Shown here piece by piece: positions 39,801 through 55,342 of a stretch of DNA of 64,000 nucleotides. Under the pieces are notes generated by a model. It was not told where the DNA came from. It did not search any database and saw only the letters and a list, made by a program, of their open reading frames with translations. A program made the position numbers and the translations under genes. The stretch's first letter is position 1, and each line of letters starts with the position of its first letter. The stretch is from assembly GCA_026168455.1 (NCBI GenBank), contig CM047427.1:14723505-14787504 (forward strand), written 5' to 3'. The DNA comes from Theocolax elegans (lineage: Eukaryota > Arthropoda > Insecta > Hymenoptera > Cerocephalidae).

Positions 39801-42800
39801 TTATCATTATTAAAAAAAATTGAGAAAAATACTTTTTAAATGAAAATATTTCATTACAATGTATTTGTTCATTATATCAAATATCACAAAGGGTACACAA
39901 AGTCGTATAATGTTGAAGAGATGCACAAAGAGTGAAACTCGAAGAATTCTTACGTATTTTTTGTGTTCAACGAGTCTTTAGTTACAAATGAAAATCAAGT
40001 GAAAAAATTTGTTAATTAATGAAACCCAATATAAACTACAATTTACAAAATTAGTTAAAGTCTGTACGACGTATACAGGAGTACAAAATAAATTATAAAA
40101 TTAAAAATAAAAACAATGTGCAATGATTATACTGATGAATTAACACTTAATCATCGATAATTAAATGAATTTTCGTCAAATAAATAAAATTCGCTTGTAA
40201 ATAGCGCACATCGTTTATACTTATTTGACGTCAGTGTACCTCCCCTCGTCAATTTGTAAATGAAAGTAGCGCCGTTAATGAAGTAGACGATATTTTCATT
40301 TTGCAATATATTTTTTTATTCTCAATAATAGACATAAAAAAGGTACAAAAGGACACACACCGAAATACAAATGCATTGAACGTAGTAACTTAAGGTAACG
40401 TACATAAACATACTCATTAGTTTGATTAAAATAAAAAACTAATAAAACAGTTCACCTAGTATCCAAGTACTCGATTAAGGTAGTCCTGCTTATTTTAATA
40501 ATAAATATCATTTAACAATTTTGCAGTATTTCGTGTCGCTTCAAACCAATAACAAAATATTTTTTTGTTTTGTTCCCATTCCATAGGAATATTTTTTTAT
40601 TGATACCAACAATAATTTTATTGATTAATTTTGAACGAGGGCTACCTTAATTATACCTGTACATTAAAAATGCCTCAAAGTTATATAAATTATATTATCA
40701 CCGCTTAGAATATCACGAAGTAGGACAAACAGTATAATATTGTTGACCACATTGATGCAATATAAATTCAATTTAAATTGCACTCTCCCTGTTACACTTT
40801 TGGTATAATATATATATATATTATATACATGTATAAGTATTGAAAAATATTGAATGTCTCTTAAAGAAATACGTAACGTTCGTTTATGTTATACAACAAT
40901 ATCTTGTATCTGTAGCGATTTTTCAATATTTTTCAGTCTTTGTAAAAGAGATTTTTTCATTTCGATAAAAATGGAAAAAAATTGATGTAGCAATTGATGA
41001 AAAAGCTTTCTTTCTTTGTCACGTTCTTTTCAAATACTTAGGAATAGCGAACGCTGTACAAAAATCACTTTATCATCATGGAAAAATATAATCAAAGGAG
41101 TATGCCCATACGTGTAAAAATGTTAGAAAACGCGTAAATCATAGCATCGTCGCTTACTTTTAAGCGTGACATTTTATTTTGAAAATTAAAAATTTAATGG
41201 AAGTTACATATTTAGTATTGACAGTACACCTATACATACAAGTTTCCGATGTATACAGATATAATCTCAATGCGTTTTTCGGGCATTCTCCTTTACTATC
41301 GAATGTATGCATTAGTTAACTCTTTGTGTCTTAGATTTTTTTGTAATCAAGATTTCACAAATCCAGTCGATCAATCGTTCAAACAGACCTTTTTTTGATT
41401 AAATAATAATTCAACAAAAGTGTATCGTATAAAAATGAAATTCAATATTTTCGATGACTAGGTTACGTATAAAACCCTTCAATTTAAAACGTGACTTAAT
41501 GTAACATTGATATTAATTATTTTTTAAATAAACACTCTTATTAATTATCTTCACCAAATTTTTATAAAATAAATTTGACTTGATTGTATACTTGAATACG
41601 CAATTTTAAAATTGTAAGGTATCATATGTTTTATAAGTACATACTTTAATTTAATCGGATATCTACTAATTTTAAAAGTTTAATTTTGGCATCTATTTGT
41701 GTTATTCTGAATATTTATATATTTACATCAACCTATTATTTTGAATAAAGCTATTCAATTTCTTAGAGAATAATTTTGCGAATGTATTTTTAATACCAAT
41801 ATTTTCATAAAAATTGGCATAAGTTTTTTTACTAATAAAAATTTACTATACCGAGAAAATAGAATTAATTTCTACTTTTATGCAACAGTAGTTATTACGT
41901 CGAATCTACTTTGGCAGGTGGTAATAAAATCAAAATACAACATAAGTATGACACAGAGAGTTAATATTGTAGAAACTCTAAAAAAATAGTTTTTTCTCAA
42001 TACCCTGTACCATTCGAAAACCTACGTGTAAACTATTTCGAATAATTCTCCCATGTTTTAAAAATTGTGACTTAAATTATTTGGAAACTCTGTACAGCAG
42101 GTAATCGGCAGTTTACTTAGAAAATCTACGTTTGCTGTAGGAGAGTAAAATTCGATACGAGTATTATTCTACAGCTTAGAATTCTCCAGTCATTATGTAA
42201 TGTTATTCAATTCAATTCGAGGAAAAGTTGCTGAACAACTCTAAACAAAGTGAGTAATGATTGTTCCCGAAAAGAGAGATTAACGTTATTAGTACCGAAA
42301 CATAGAAGAATGCATTTGCAAAAAACAAAGCGTCAATTAGGAAACTCTGGTGTTGCGACCATCGAGAAAACAACTCTAGGAGTTCCAACCTGCTCTGATG
42401 TGACAAATCTCAATAAACTCATTCGGTAACAATACTCCTCAACTAGGTTAAACCTACGAAACCTGTGGGGAGACGATAGAATAGCAATGCTTCAAAACCG
42501 ATAAATTTAACGGTTATTGCGCTTGGAGCACTGGTGCTAATAAAATATGCTAGAGAAAGCTACTTACAAAAGGTTAATGGGAGCTAAAATGAATTTATTT
42601 CTCTTATCCGAATGGTAACTGATGACGTGTCAGCCGCTGGATCGGTTTCGATAAGTAAGATATTGAAATAAATCATACAAATATTTTAGCGTTGCCCCTT
42701 TTATAAGAAGGCATGGAAATGAAACTTGCTAAGACTGAACATGGAGACTGTGCGACAGAGAATTCGAGTAAGAGACAATAAGTCAGACGGAGAGATCATA

Positions 42801-43200
42801 AAGAACCATACAACAGGTGCGTTACACTGTCAGCTCGGGAACGATCTAACTTGGGTTTATCGTTAATTTAATATAGCGCACGCAAAAGTGAGTGGATTTA
42901 ACTCTGTAAAATATTCGTCGATATTTTGCTTATTAAAGATGAATTATTGTTTCATTTGAGAGCAATTATTTCGACTCCTACTTTCCTTTTTCGGAAATAG
43001 GTGGAAGCAGAAGCGCGAAATTCCTTCATACACTTCCTACAGTATCGGTAAGTATCTAGAAATCGTTGTAATAATGTGAGGACAGGTCCTTCTTAGGAAA
43101 AGGCCGTGTTACAAACTTAAATAGCAACAAATATACAATTCGCTTGATGGTCCATTTAACGGAGATCATTTAAAAGTTTCTTCCAAGATTTCCACGTATT
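36861..43200. other. Intergenic DNA, including probable 3' UTR of RCBTB
   Basis: Only AT-rich sequence with short low-complexity frames. Nearest the gene (about 42.4-43.2 kb) the composition is less AT-biased and is probably the RCBTB 3' UTR; TTTATT on the plus strand near 42594 is AATAAA in the transcript direction. No other gene is supported. Confidence 0.45.
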
Positions 43201-46322
<3,122 letters not shown>

Positions 46323-46672
46323 CTTGTTGCGAATAATTAATCGTCTAACGTGTACAAGTTGTCAGTTTGGAATTACTATCGTAGTTTCGTCGCGACGCGC
46401 AGCAAAAATCAAACTGAGAAGTAAAGTCGTCGTCGTCGTCGTTGATGGCATCATAACCCTCTCTTAAACCGTATATACTTGCATATATATACCTATATAT
46501 CTGCAAGAGAGATTTTCCTGCGTCGTATATAGACGGTTTGTTGCCCTTTCCGTACTCGATTCTTTGTTTGGCCGGGCATGAAAATTGCAAGCGAAGGGGA
46601 AAAAAGGAAAACAAACCGAACGTCGACGTACGTATATATGTTTTCCTTTTTTTTTGCCTTCTTTTCTTCTCT

Positions 46673-46687
46673 TTAGGTTAGGTTAAG
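46673..46687 (+). repeat. Short interstitial TTAGG-type repeat
   Basis: TTAGGTTAGGTTAAG: two perfect units of the arthropod telomere repeat plus one mutated unit. Confidence 0.7.
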
Positions 46688-47072
46688 AGCGAAAGACGTC
46701 ACTCGAAATGAAAGTTGTTTTATATATACACAAAACATCCTGATCGATTATATCTAAGCTTTTTATAGATACCACAAATTGATTTGAATTTAACTTCGAT
46801 ATCGTAAATCATGATTTTTTTATTTTTTATTATTACACGTATATATATATACACATATCACAGCTGACAAAACAAACTTCCCTATCTCTTTCTAACGCAC
46901 ACACACATACCTGCACATACAGTCCGCACTGATGAATGATGATGTATGTATATGTATAATATAGCTATTGTAGCTACATAGTGTGCGGTCGATTCGATAT
47001 TTTCGATTGTATATTCTTATCCGTGAACTTTGAAATTAAAAAGAAAATATATATAAAAAAATAAGTATAAAG

Positions 47073-47354
47073 TAAAAAGCATATATCTGTAAGAAGTATA
47101 TCCAATGTACTTATTTGGATAAACTGAAAATTGGGAGTGATATATGGACAAGAGTAAATTATATCTTAAATGTGACAGGAATATCAATTGTACATTCAGA
47201 TTGTTTACGATGTACATATCTATTAGACAATAAAACATTTCAAGGCCATGTTAGAGGCGCGATTTTAAAACAATATAGGCACGTGTTGTACAATATAGTT
47301 CAATTATTGAATCCAGATCATGTCCATAAGTATTCAATAATACAGTCTATATGA
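47073..47354 (+). other. Open frame of ~93 codons, no ATG, unrecognised
   Basis: The frame from about 47073 to TGA at 47352-47354 contains balanced, protein-like text (LKIGSDIWTRVNYILNVTG; TFQGHVRGAILKQYRHVL; NPDHVHKYSIIQSI), unusual for this AT-rich DNA. It has no Met codon and no good splice acceptor upstream, so it could be a terminal exon, a gene remnant or chance. No family is recognised. Confidence 0.25.
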
Positions 47355-48271
47355 AATATTTCCAATATTATTAAATATTGAAAATACCTAAAATTAGACG
47401 AATCTACTTTTATCAACCCAATAATTATGTTTAAAGCATTAACTTATAATTTGAAAAAAAAATCATATTTTATAAAATGTAGCAAAACTTGACGGAATTA
47501 CATATAGTGAAAAGTAAGGTTTTTTCTCTCCCTAACTTATCAACAAAAAATATCACATAAAAATCGACGTAATTGAAAAACAAGAGTTGATTGCCCTTCG
47601 TTTATAAATACATGTACGCAAATAGTATTAGTACATTAATAGATTATTAACCAAACGTATAGGGCAGTGAACTCTTCAAATTTTACAAATAAATCTCCTT
47701 TCAATGTTCAATTTGATGTGGTTATTTACGTCGATAACGTATATAGGAACGATAAAAATTGAATAGGGTACTCGTTTAAAATTACAACACTTGTCGGCAG
47801 GTAAATCAATAATTTTATTCAAATTATTAATGTAAAACTGAACTCTAATATTGTTCGTAAGTAATTTACTCTTTCTATTAAATTATAGGTATAAATAATT
47901 ATTTGTTTTCGATTAATTATTTACTAAAATTTATGATAATTTTCAGAAAAATTTACTTGTACTTTTACAACCTCTTACAAATTTTATTTCAGTAGAAACC
48001 CAATTGGATATTATTTTTAAGAGCCTAAAGTGCACTATAAGCAAAAAATAAATCGATTTTTTGAAAATCCTAGAGTGGTGTTACCCTAAATTTTTACCCC
48101 AAATAAAAACAAATTAAATTGACCGCTAAAAGAAAACGAGTCTACAAATCGATATATCTCGAAAGCATATTTAAGCGCCATCTCAAGCAATTCAGGTGGA
48201 ACCAAGAGTGTTAGAAATGTATTACGTTTTTTCTGTACTATTGCGATCTACTGTTCTGGTTTATTATAGTT

Positions 48272-48280
48272 TTTCCCGCC
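48272..48280 (+). promoter_or_regulatory. E2F-type site upstream of dtl
   Basis: TTTCCCGCC, a consensus E2F/DP site (TTTSSCGC core), ends 66 bases before the proposed dtl start codon. Vertebrate DTL is a known E2F-responsive S-phase gene, which makes the site plausible. It could lie in the promoter or the 5' UTR. Confidence 0.55.
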
Positions 48281-48346
48281 TGAATTGAGGTGTATCGTAA
48301 AAGACTGAATGAGCGAAACTCAATTCATCCTGAAATATTTTATTTA

Positions 48347-51058
48347 ATGAAAAACATAATGAACATAGTTCAAACGATTTCGAAGCGAGACAATGGCTTT
48401 AGTAAGTATTTTATAAAAAAAATATTGGTATATAATAAACATCAAGATTTTATGGGAATCTGTAATATTACTTATGCTTCTAAATTTAGTTAATGCAATT
48501 TTAATGTATTAATCAAAATTCAATGAATTTTCCAGGATATAATAAAGATTATGATATTGCACTTTTGCGATTAAAATGCTACCAAACTGATGTTTTCCAA
48601 GGTGTTGCACCAAATGAAAATGCTATCGACTATAATCCTCATCCTCCCATGTATGCTTGTAAATTTTCTTCTGCACCAGGATACGAACATGTAATAGCCC
48701 TTGCTAACGAAGATGGCAAAATTGCATTGCAGGATACATCGTCTAAAAATGGTTTACCATCCGAAGAACCTTTGGAGGGAACTCAGGTATATAACATGTC
48801 TTAATTTATTAATTAAACAAATTTGTTTGGCAGAAATTGGAGTAAGCAAAGTAACTTGAACTTAATAAGTGTGTACATTGTTGTTCAATTAAAATATTAT
48901 TTTTAAATCATACATAATTTTAAAGAAAAAGAACTTGATATAACTATACAATTTTCAGGCACATACCAATGCTATATTTGATTTAGCCTGGATGCCACAG
49001 GAATTAAAATTAATTACAGCTTCTGGTGATAGTACTGCTTGTTTGTGGGATGTCTATTCCGATATTAAAGAATTACAAGTATTTCATGGTCACACTCATT
49101 CTATAAAAAGTACTGTTTTTCGAAAACAGGACAAAGGTACAAACTTATTTTATATAGTATCTTATTCCTAAGCATATCCTTTATTTTCTAAAATATAAAT
49201 TAGTAAAATGAAAATTCCATTTTCATTTAATGTAAATTAAAATTTATCATTTTAATTAATGCCATTTGTTACTTGAATTTTTACAATATATATATATATA
49301 TATTTTTTTAGCTGTATTTGCAACAGGATCTCGAGATGGTGCAATTATGATTTGGGATATAAGAGCAAATCACAGTGGACAACCTAAACCTGATAACTCA
49401 ATTTACAATGCACACGAATTAAAGTTGTCTCATGCAGCCAAACAAAGGAGAACACCATCCCAATCATCAAAATGTAGTATAGTACAAAGTGTTACAGCTC
49501 TTACTTTTCAGGATGATTATACTTTACTTTCTTGCTCAGCAGGAGATGGGTAAATATTTAAAGTTATTTTTAAAAATCTCTACTATATTCAGCTACATTT
49601 ATAATGCTCTTCATTTTTTTCTCAGTTTAATTAAAGCCTGGGATTTACGAAAAAATTATACTGTGCATAAAAAGGAACCAATTGCCAAGCACAGTATGAA
49701 TTATGGAGGAAAAAGTAATACGTACAATGGTTTTACATCCTTACTGATTTGTCCTGCAGGAATTACATTATATGCAAGCTGTGTAGATAAAAAGATTTAT
49801 GCATACAATATTGCATCTTACTGTCCTAATCCAAGTAATTATTTTTTTTTTACTACTGGAAAAATCATAAAAAATCCAATATTTTATAAAATGTATTAAA
49901 TAGTTGCAGAATATTATGGACATGGATCAGACGACAAAGTTTTATCATTCTTTGTCAAAGCGTGCTTAAGTCCTGATGGTGATTATCTTATAAGTGGATC
50001 AAACGATGAAACGGCCTATATTTGGCGTACGCGCAATCCTGGAACACCATTAATCAAACTCTCTGGGCACAGGGATGAAGTAACTTGTATCGATTGGTGC
50101 AGTGTTGGAGAAACAAAAGTAACTAATAGAATTTTAAAATATTTGATTACATAAATCTTAAATCAATTTTTTTATGAAATACTATGATATACATAAATAT
50201 TTTTTTTAGATTGTCACTTGTACAGACGATTCTCATCATAGGGTATGGCGATTGAGACCTGAAACGGATGATATCGATGAACAAATGAATATTTTTGGAC
50301 ACGCAGAACTTTATCAGCGACCTATGGATGTATCACCTCGTAAGTTCAAATATAAAATTATTGCATCAAATATTACAATAAATATAACAATAAAAAAATA
50401 TATTATTAATTTTGTATAACTAGGTAGCTTAACAGTCTCCAGTACACCTCGATCATCGTGTATGGAATCTTACAATAGCGATAACAGTGAAGAATCGAGC
50501 AAAAAACCATGTCATCGTGTGAATGTTGAACAACAATCATCAGAAAAACGTAAATGTATTCTCTCTCCTATTCAAGAATCTTCGCCAAGACGCTCGAGTT
50601 CCGATTCTCGAGCGGCTCGCAAGTTGCATTTTAGTCCAAGTACGAGCAATGTACAATTATCAAGTCCAAGTAAACACAATGACGTAGAACAATCAACTAG
50701 TCGATCAAACAATCTTCCAGCAACTTTTTCTCCAACCTCTGGTTTACCCAATTATGTAATCGACGGGACTGCACCTCATCTACTTGCAAACTCTCCTCGA
50801 AAATCGAAGGAAAACGTAGACTGGCTCACGATGCTTCGAAAGAGAAAAATTGCAGAACAAGGTAGTTGTTCAAAATCTGCAGAAGATTCACCTAGTCCGA
50901 AAAATCGCAAAACACCTACACGCAGGATAAGTAGATTAAAATCGGGTGAAACGAGGAAAACAACCAAAAATTCACCTGGTTTCATGCCGGCTATAACGAA
51001 TTTTTATCGTAATTTAAATCTAGAAAATCCGAATGTATCTTCATCTTGCACGTCTTGA
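48347..51058 (+). CDS. dtl: Denticleless/Cdt2, substrate receptor of CRL4 ubiquitin ligase
   Basis: Eight coding exons: 48347-48401, 48536-48786, 48959-49136, 49312-49549, 49626-49834, 49910-50118, 50210-50339, 50424-51058 (TGA). All have GT-AG borders and consistent phases, giving 634 residues. The start MKNIMNIVQTISKRDNGF is chosen as the first in-frame ATG; the second Met, four codons on, is an alternative. An N-terminal WD40 propeller (about 45-400) includes FDLAWMPQELKLITASGD and two WDXR motifs, WDIR (176-179) and WDLR (246-249), the DDB1-contact motifs of this family. The C-terminal third is Ser-rich with many SP sites (likely CDK sites) and ends in a PIP-like box, MPAITNFY (611-618). 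Cdt2 directs CUL4-DDB1 to PCNA-bound substrates (Cdt1, p21/Dacapo, Set8) in S phase and after DNA damage. Human DTL is 730 residues, so the tail here is shorter. Confidence 0.95.
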
Positions 51059-51491
51059 TTACGTTGTTATAATTTTTTAATTTAACCTCGACGCAATGAT
51101 GACATTTTTAGCAAAAACTAAATTCTAAAATTTAATCCAAAATTAGATTTTGCGAAATTTGTATTAATGTTTATACTCATTAATACAATTATAAGAAAGT
51201 ATTTTCGAATATATATAGCGATATTCTGTCTTTTGGAAATACAAAAGATTTTGTATAATGTGATACGATCATTAGGGATAATTTACTTATAATTGTACAA
51301 CGATTACATTTTGCATTAATTAATATATATAAAAATACTTATGTTTGCGGAATGTATTTTCGTAATAGTATACATGCAATCGTATTTAATATTCATTGTA
51401 GAATATCATGTCCATCTTTACCTCATATATTATTACAAAAGGAATTTGAAATTTTAATAATTCTACACGACTGACTATTAGAAATATGACA

Positions 51492-51497
51492 AATAAA
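51492..51497 (+). terminator. Candidate dtl polyadenylation signal
   Basis: AATAAA about 430 bases after the dtl stop. Another AATAAA lies at 51899-51904; either could serve. Confidence 0.35.
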
Positions 51498-54140
51498 TGT
51501 AAAAACCGTTATATCTGTTTTATATTAAATATATATATTGTTCAGAAAGGAAAACTTTCAAGTTTCAAGCAACGTATATTTATAATATAATTAAAATACA
51601 AGCATCAAAGCGTAATGATTCAACAGTTTGACAGTTGGTTAAAGGTTGTTTCGTGATTATTTACAAATTTTACACATAACTAAAAACTGGCCGACAAGAA
51701 TAAAAATGGCAGAATCTTTTGTTAGAATCAGAAGTAGACATACGTAATATGTCTTAAAATAATATGTATATTTTATGTTTGTATTCAAGTTTTACAAAAA
51801 ATAATCTATGTATTTGTGGAATTTACGTAATTAGTTTATTATACATATATTCATCACTTTGATTTAAGTTTTTTAATCACCTTATGTATTCACATTTTAA
51901 TAAACAGTATTTCATTTAAAAAATATAATTAATTTGTTTTGTAATTGATAACGTGAATTGAAACTGTATAACAATTTGAAACCCAATTCCATTAGCAAGT
52001 GAACTTTTCGGAATAGCTATAAGTGTTTCGTGTTTTACAATATTTAAATTCAAAGAAAATAGTTATTAAATAACTAAAATTTAAAGGAAAAATCGAAATT
52101 TTATGACTTCAAAAGGAATGTAAATGTAATTCATAGAAAAACGCAAATCTCGATTGTTCACTTTTGCTGAAAAAATATAATGTACCTAATAATTTAATAG
52201 TTATTTTAGAGTCAATATAATAACACTACTGCACCCGTTCTAAAATGAAAAAATTTTAATCAATATTCTATGTACGTGATCTAAAATAAATGTATATCAC
52301 TGCAAAATTTACACACAAGATTTAAAAAAAATGTAATTTTGTTTAACATTTCTTCTACAAATTTACACTCTTTATGAATATACAATATAAAACAAATTTG
52401 TACATCATTCCATCTGCAGTATACTGCATTTAATGAATAATTAAAAGGTGACCTACCAATAGAGAATTATTTATTTATTAATTTTGAATTACATTTATAA
52501 ATTAAATTGTCTAATCTTTATAATTAATGATTTCGATTACTCTTATTGTAAAATGCATTATTACATTTACCAAATAATAATAGCGGATCACTCAAATATA
52601 GCATATACAAGTTAAGAAATAATTATAGAAATAATAATATAAATAATTAGGAAGTAGGTAAAATAAATAAAGATAGGAAATTTTGGTAGAAACGTTTATT
52701 ACATCGAATCTGAGTGATTACACGTACAGCATTGTCAAACGTGGAGTAATTTAGCGTGTGTTAAGTTAAAGTGTTACAGGTGACGCATTAATAAATAAAT
52801 GTATTTACGGAAAAATTGTCCTCGCGACAATTGCAGACATATTTATAACATATATCTCTGTACTTGCGACAATGTAAGTACATTCTTTCATAAATTACTT
52901 GTTAACCATCTCTCTCACATGAATTCTTCGCAAATATACCCGATTCAACCGTTGATCAATAATCAAAATTAACTTATACATACGTTTAAGAATAATAATA
53001 AACCTTTAAGATATACACATACGTTACTTTCGATTGTCGAAATGAAACGCCCTATATATACACAGTTAAATAAAATTGTTAAACAAATAATAATAATGAA
53101 GCTAAATAAATTATATTACAATAGCTTAGACGAATGAACTGTATGTACAGGATGGGTAAATAGTTTACTCTTTTTATCTTTGATACGCAACGAAATTCAA
53201 ACGTAATTGGTTGAATCGGTGATGATACATAATTTGATTATTTTGCAATAAAAAAACTGAAGAAAAAAATGTTTAAATTGTTGAGTGATATAATTATACA
53301 AAGAACATATATATATTTATATATATGTATGTATATATGCTTGTGAATACATACGTAAGTACATAAAAAAGTATAGTATGCGGAGCAACATGGCATTTGC
53401 TATGTATTATTTTTTGTTTCTTTGTTTAAATAATCGTTGCCAAATATATCAAAATATAATATCCTCTAAAAATACAATTATAAATTAATAAGGCTAGCGT
53501 GTTTATATTATCGTCTCACTTCAAATAACTCGTTTACTTAAACCTAGATATATTTATATTTATATATTATCTCATACACATGGAAATGACGGATAAGATC
53601 TTACAGGCTAGTGACTATTATGCGATTAAAATCTCGCTCATTAAATTATTTATTTATTTATTTTTTTTTATTTTCATTTTGTATAAAAAATAACATGAAT
53701 AGTCTCAAAAAAGTCGTCGTCGTCGTTGACGACGCAAAAAAGTGGCTTCTGAACATTTTTTTCATTTCTTTATTCTCCAAACAGTTTTTTTTACTTTATA
53801 TTCCTTGTTTTTGATTAAAAAGTTTGTTCTTTGCATTGTATCGAACGCATAATAAGTAGAGAGACGCTGTTTAGTTATTCTTCGTTTTCTTTTTGTCCTT
53901 TACATTTTTCATTTAATCCAGTAAACAAACGATACATTTACACGGAACTATCCCTCACAGAAACTTGATTAATAACAAGTTATATAGACGATTCATGATT
54001 TATTTATTTTTCTCATCGGCATTTTATAACAGCAAATATAATGCTTATATATATATACTTCTATATATGTTTAATAAGTTATATATATTGGGATATGTTA
54101 ACTCTGCATTTAAATTGATATGCGACAAACGAGTTTTTCT

Positions 54141-54162
54141 TTATATATATATATATTTATAT

Positions 54163-54208
<46 letters not shown>
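54141..54208. repeat. (TA)n microsatellite
   Basis: Near-continuous TA dinucleotides with a few T-rich breaks. Confidence 0.95.
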
Positions 54209-54211
<3 letters not shown>

Positions 54212-55342
54212 CGTATGTTTGTTTACTGGATGTTATACAGTCACGTTTAAAAAATCACAGAGAGTCCTATGGAAAAAGAAAAAATAAAAAGGAAAGTGAA
54301 CTTCTTTTTTTTTTCATCGTAGTACAATCTAAGAACACATGTTTCGATATAATAATTATTGTAACGCGTTTTCTTGTTCGTTATTACGGAAATGGTATAT
54401 CGTATTAAATGTATATAAAAAACGATCGGTTATTACAAAAAGCTTTTGTGGTGTACAAAATTTTTTTTTCTGGATGACACAGTTATGTATATATATCGGC
54501 GTCTTTTGCATATTGTATAAACACGTGAAAAATCTTTACCGAGATTTAAAAAATGCATGGAAATTAATGTATTAAAAATGTAAAAACACGTCGGGTTATT
54601 CATTATCTGTTGTATGTATATAATATATATATGTATATTTATTAGATATTTATTATTTTTCGTTCTCCTTATTAATGTATTTTCCGTTTTTTATGGATGT
54701 AATTTACATATGACGTTTATTATATATAGTTTACGATTAAAATTTATCGACGATAAAACAGTATCAACAAATGCATTATAAACTTGCGTCGGCGGAGTTG
54801 AAAAAGAACGACGAAAAGAAAAAAATTACGTGTCGATAATTATATACTTATGTACAATAATGTTATAACGAATCATATATGTGATCGCATAAATGATTTA
54901 TCGATAAAAAACACAAGTTAAAATTGACGGACACGTAATTTCTTTGCTCACCACCTCGTTTTCTTCAATCTCCAAATTTATCTCCGCAAAGACATTTATA
55001 CTCGGATAAATATTTAAATTTTTTTTATACACATTAAATTTTTGGTTTATTAAAATTTGGTTTATATATTTATATAAGTATATAGACTGGAAAAATCATT
55101 TAGAAACAGTTCGTAATTTTTTACTATTTCGTCAAATATCATCCTGGAATATTTGATAATCCATGTTAATAATATATTTTTACGTTCGACGATGTAAATT
55201 ACAATTATATCATAAATTTCCTCGTAAATTTAAAACGAATGTAGTTAATAATTTCCATTGCATTAAAAATCGCTCAAAGTATAGATTTGGTTTTGCATGT
55301 ACCTATATATTAGGACTAATGGAAAAGAAGGTAGTCCAACCC

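Larger units (their letters stand above)
46323..48271. promoter_or_regulatory. Head-to-head intergenic region between RCBTB and dtl
   Basis: About 2.0 kb separates the two divergent start codons. It holds the presumed 5' UTR and promoter of RCBTB (GC-richer at 46300-46620, with GTCGTCGTCGTCG near 46428), a short TTAGG run (46673-46687), CA- and TA-rich tracts, and an unresolved plus-strand frame (47073-47354). No TATA box was assigned. Confidence 0.5.
51059..55342. other. Convergent 3' regions of dtl and the LRR gene
   Basis: The two genes converge here, so this should hold the dtl 3' UTR (left) and that of the LRR gene (right, probably long). It is AT-rich with TA microsatellites, the longest at about 54141-54208. 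The frame at 53965-54408 is a TATA-repeat translation and not a gene. Confidence 0.5.

Noticed and set aside
46853..46870. TATCACAGC sequence resembling the miR-2/miR-13 seed
   Set aside because: The match stops after nine bases and no hairpin was seen around it.
53965..54408. 147-codon plus-strand frame
   Set aside because: A large part is YIYIYI from a TA microsatellite.
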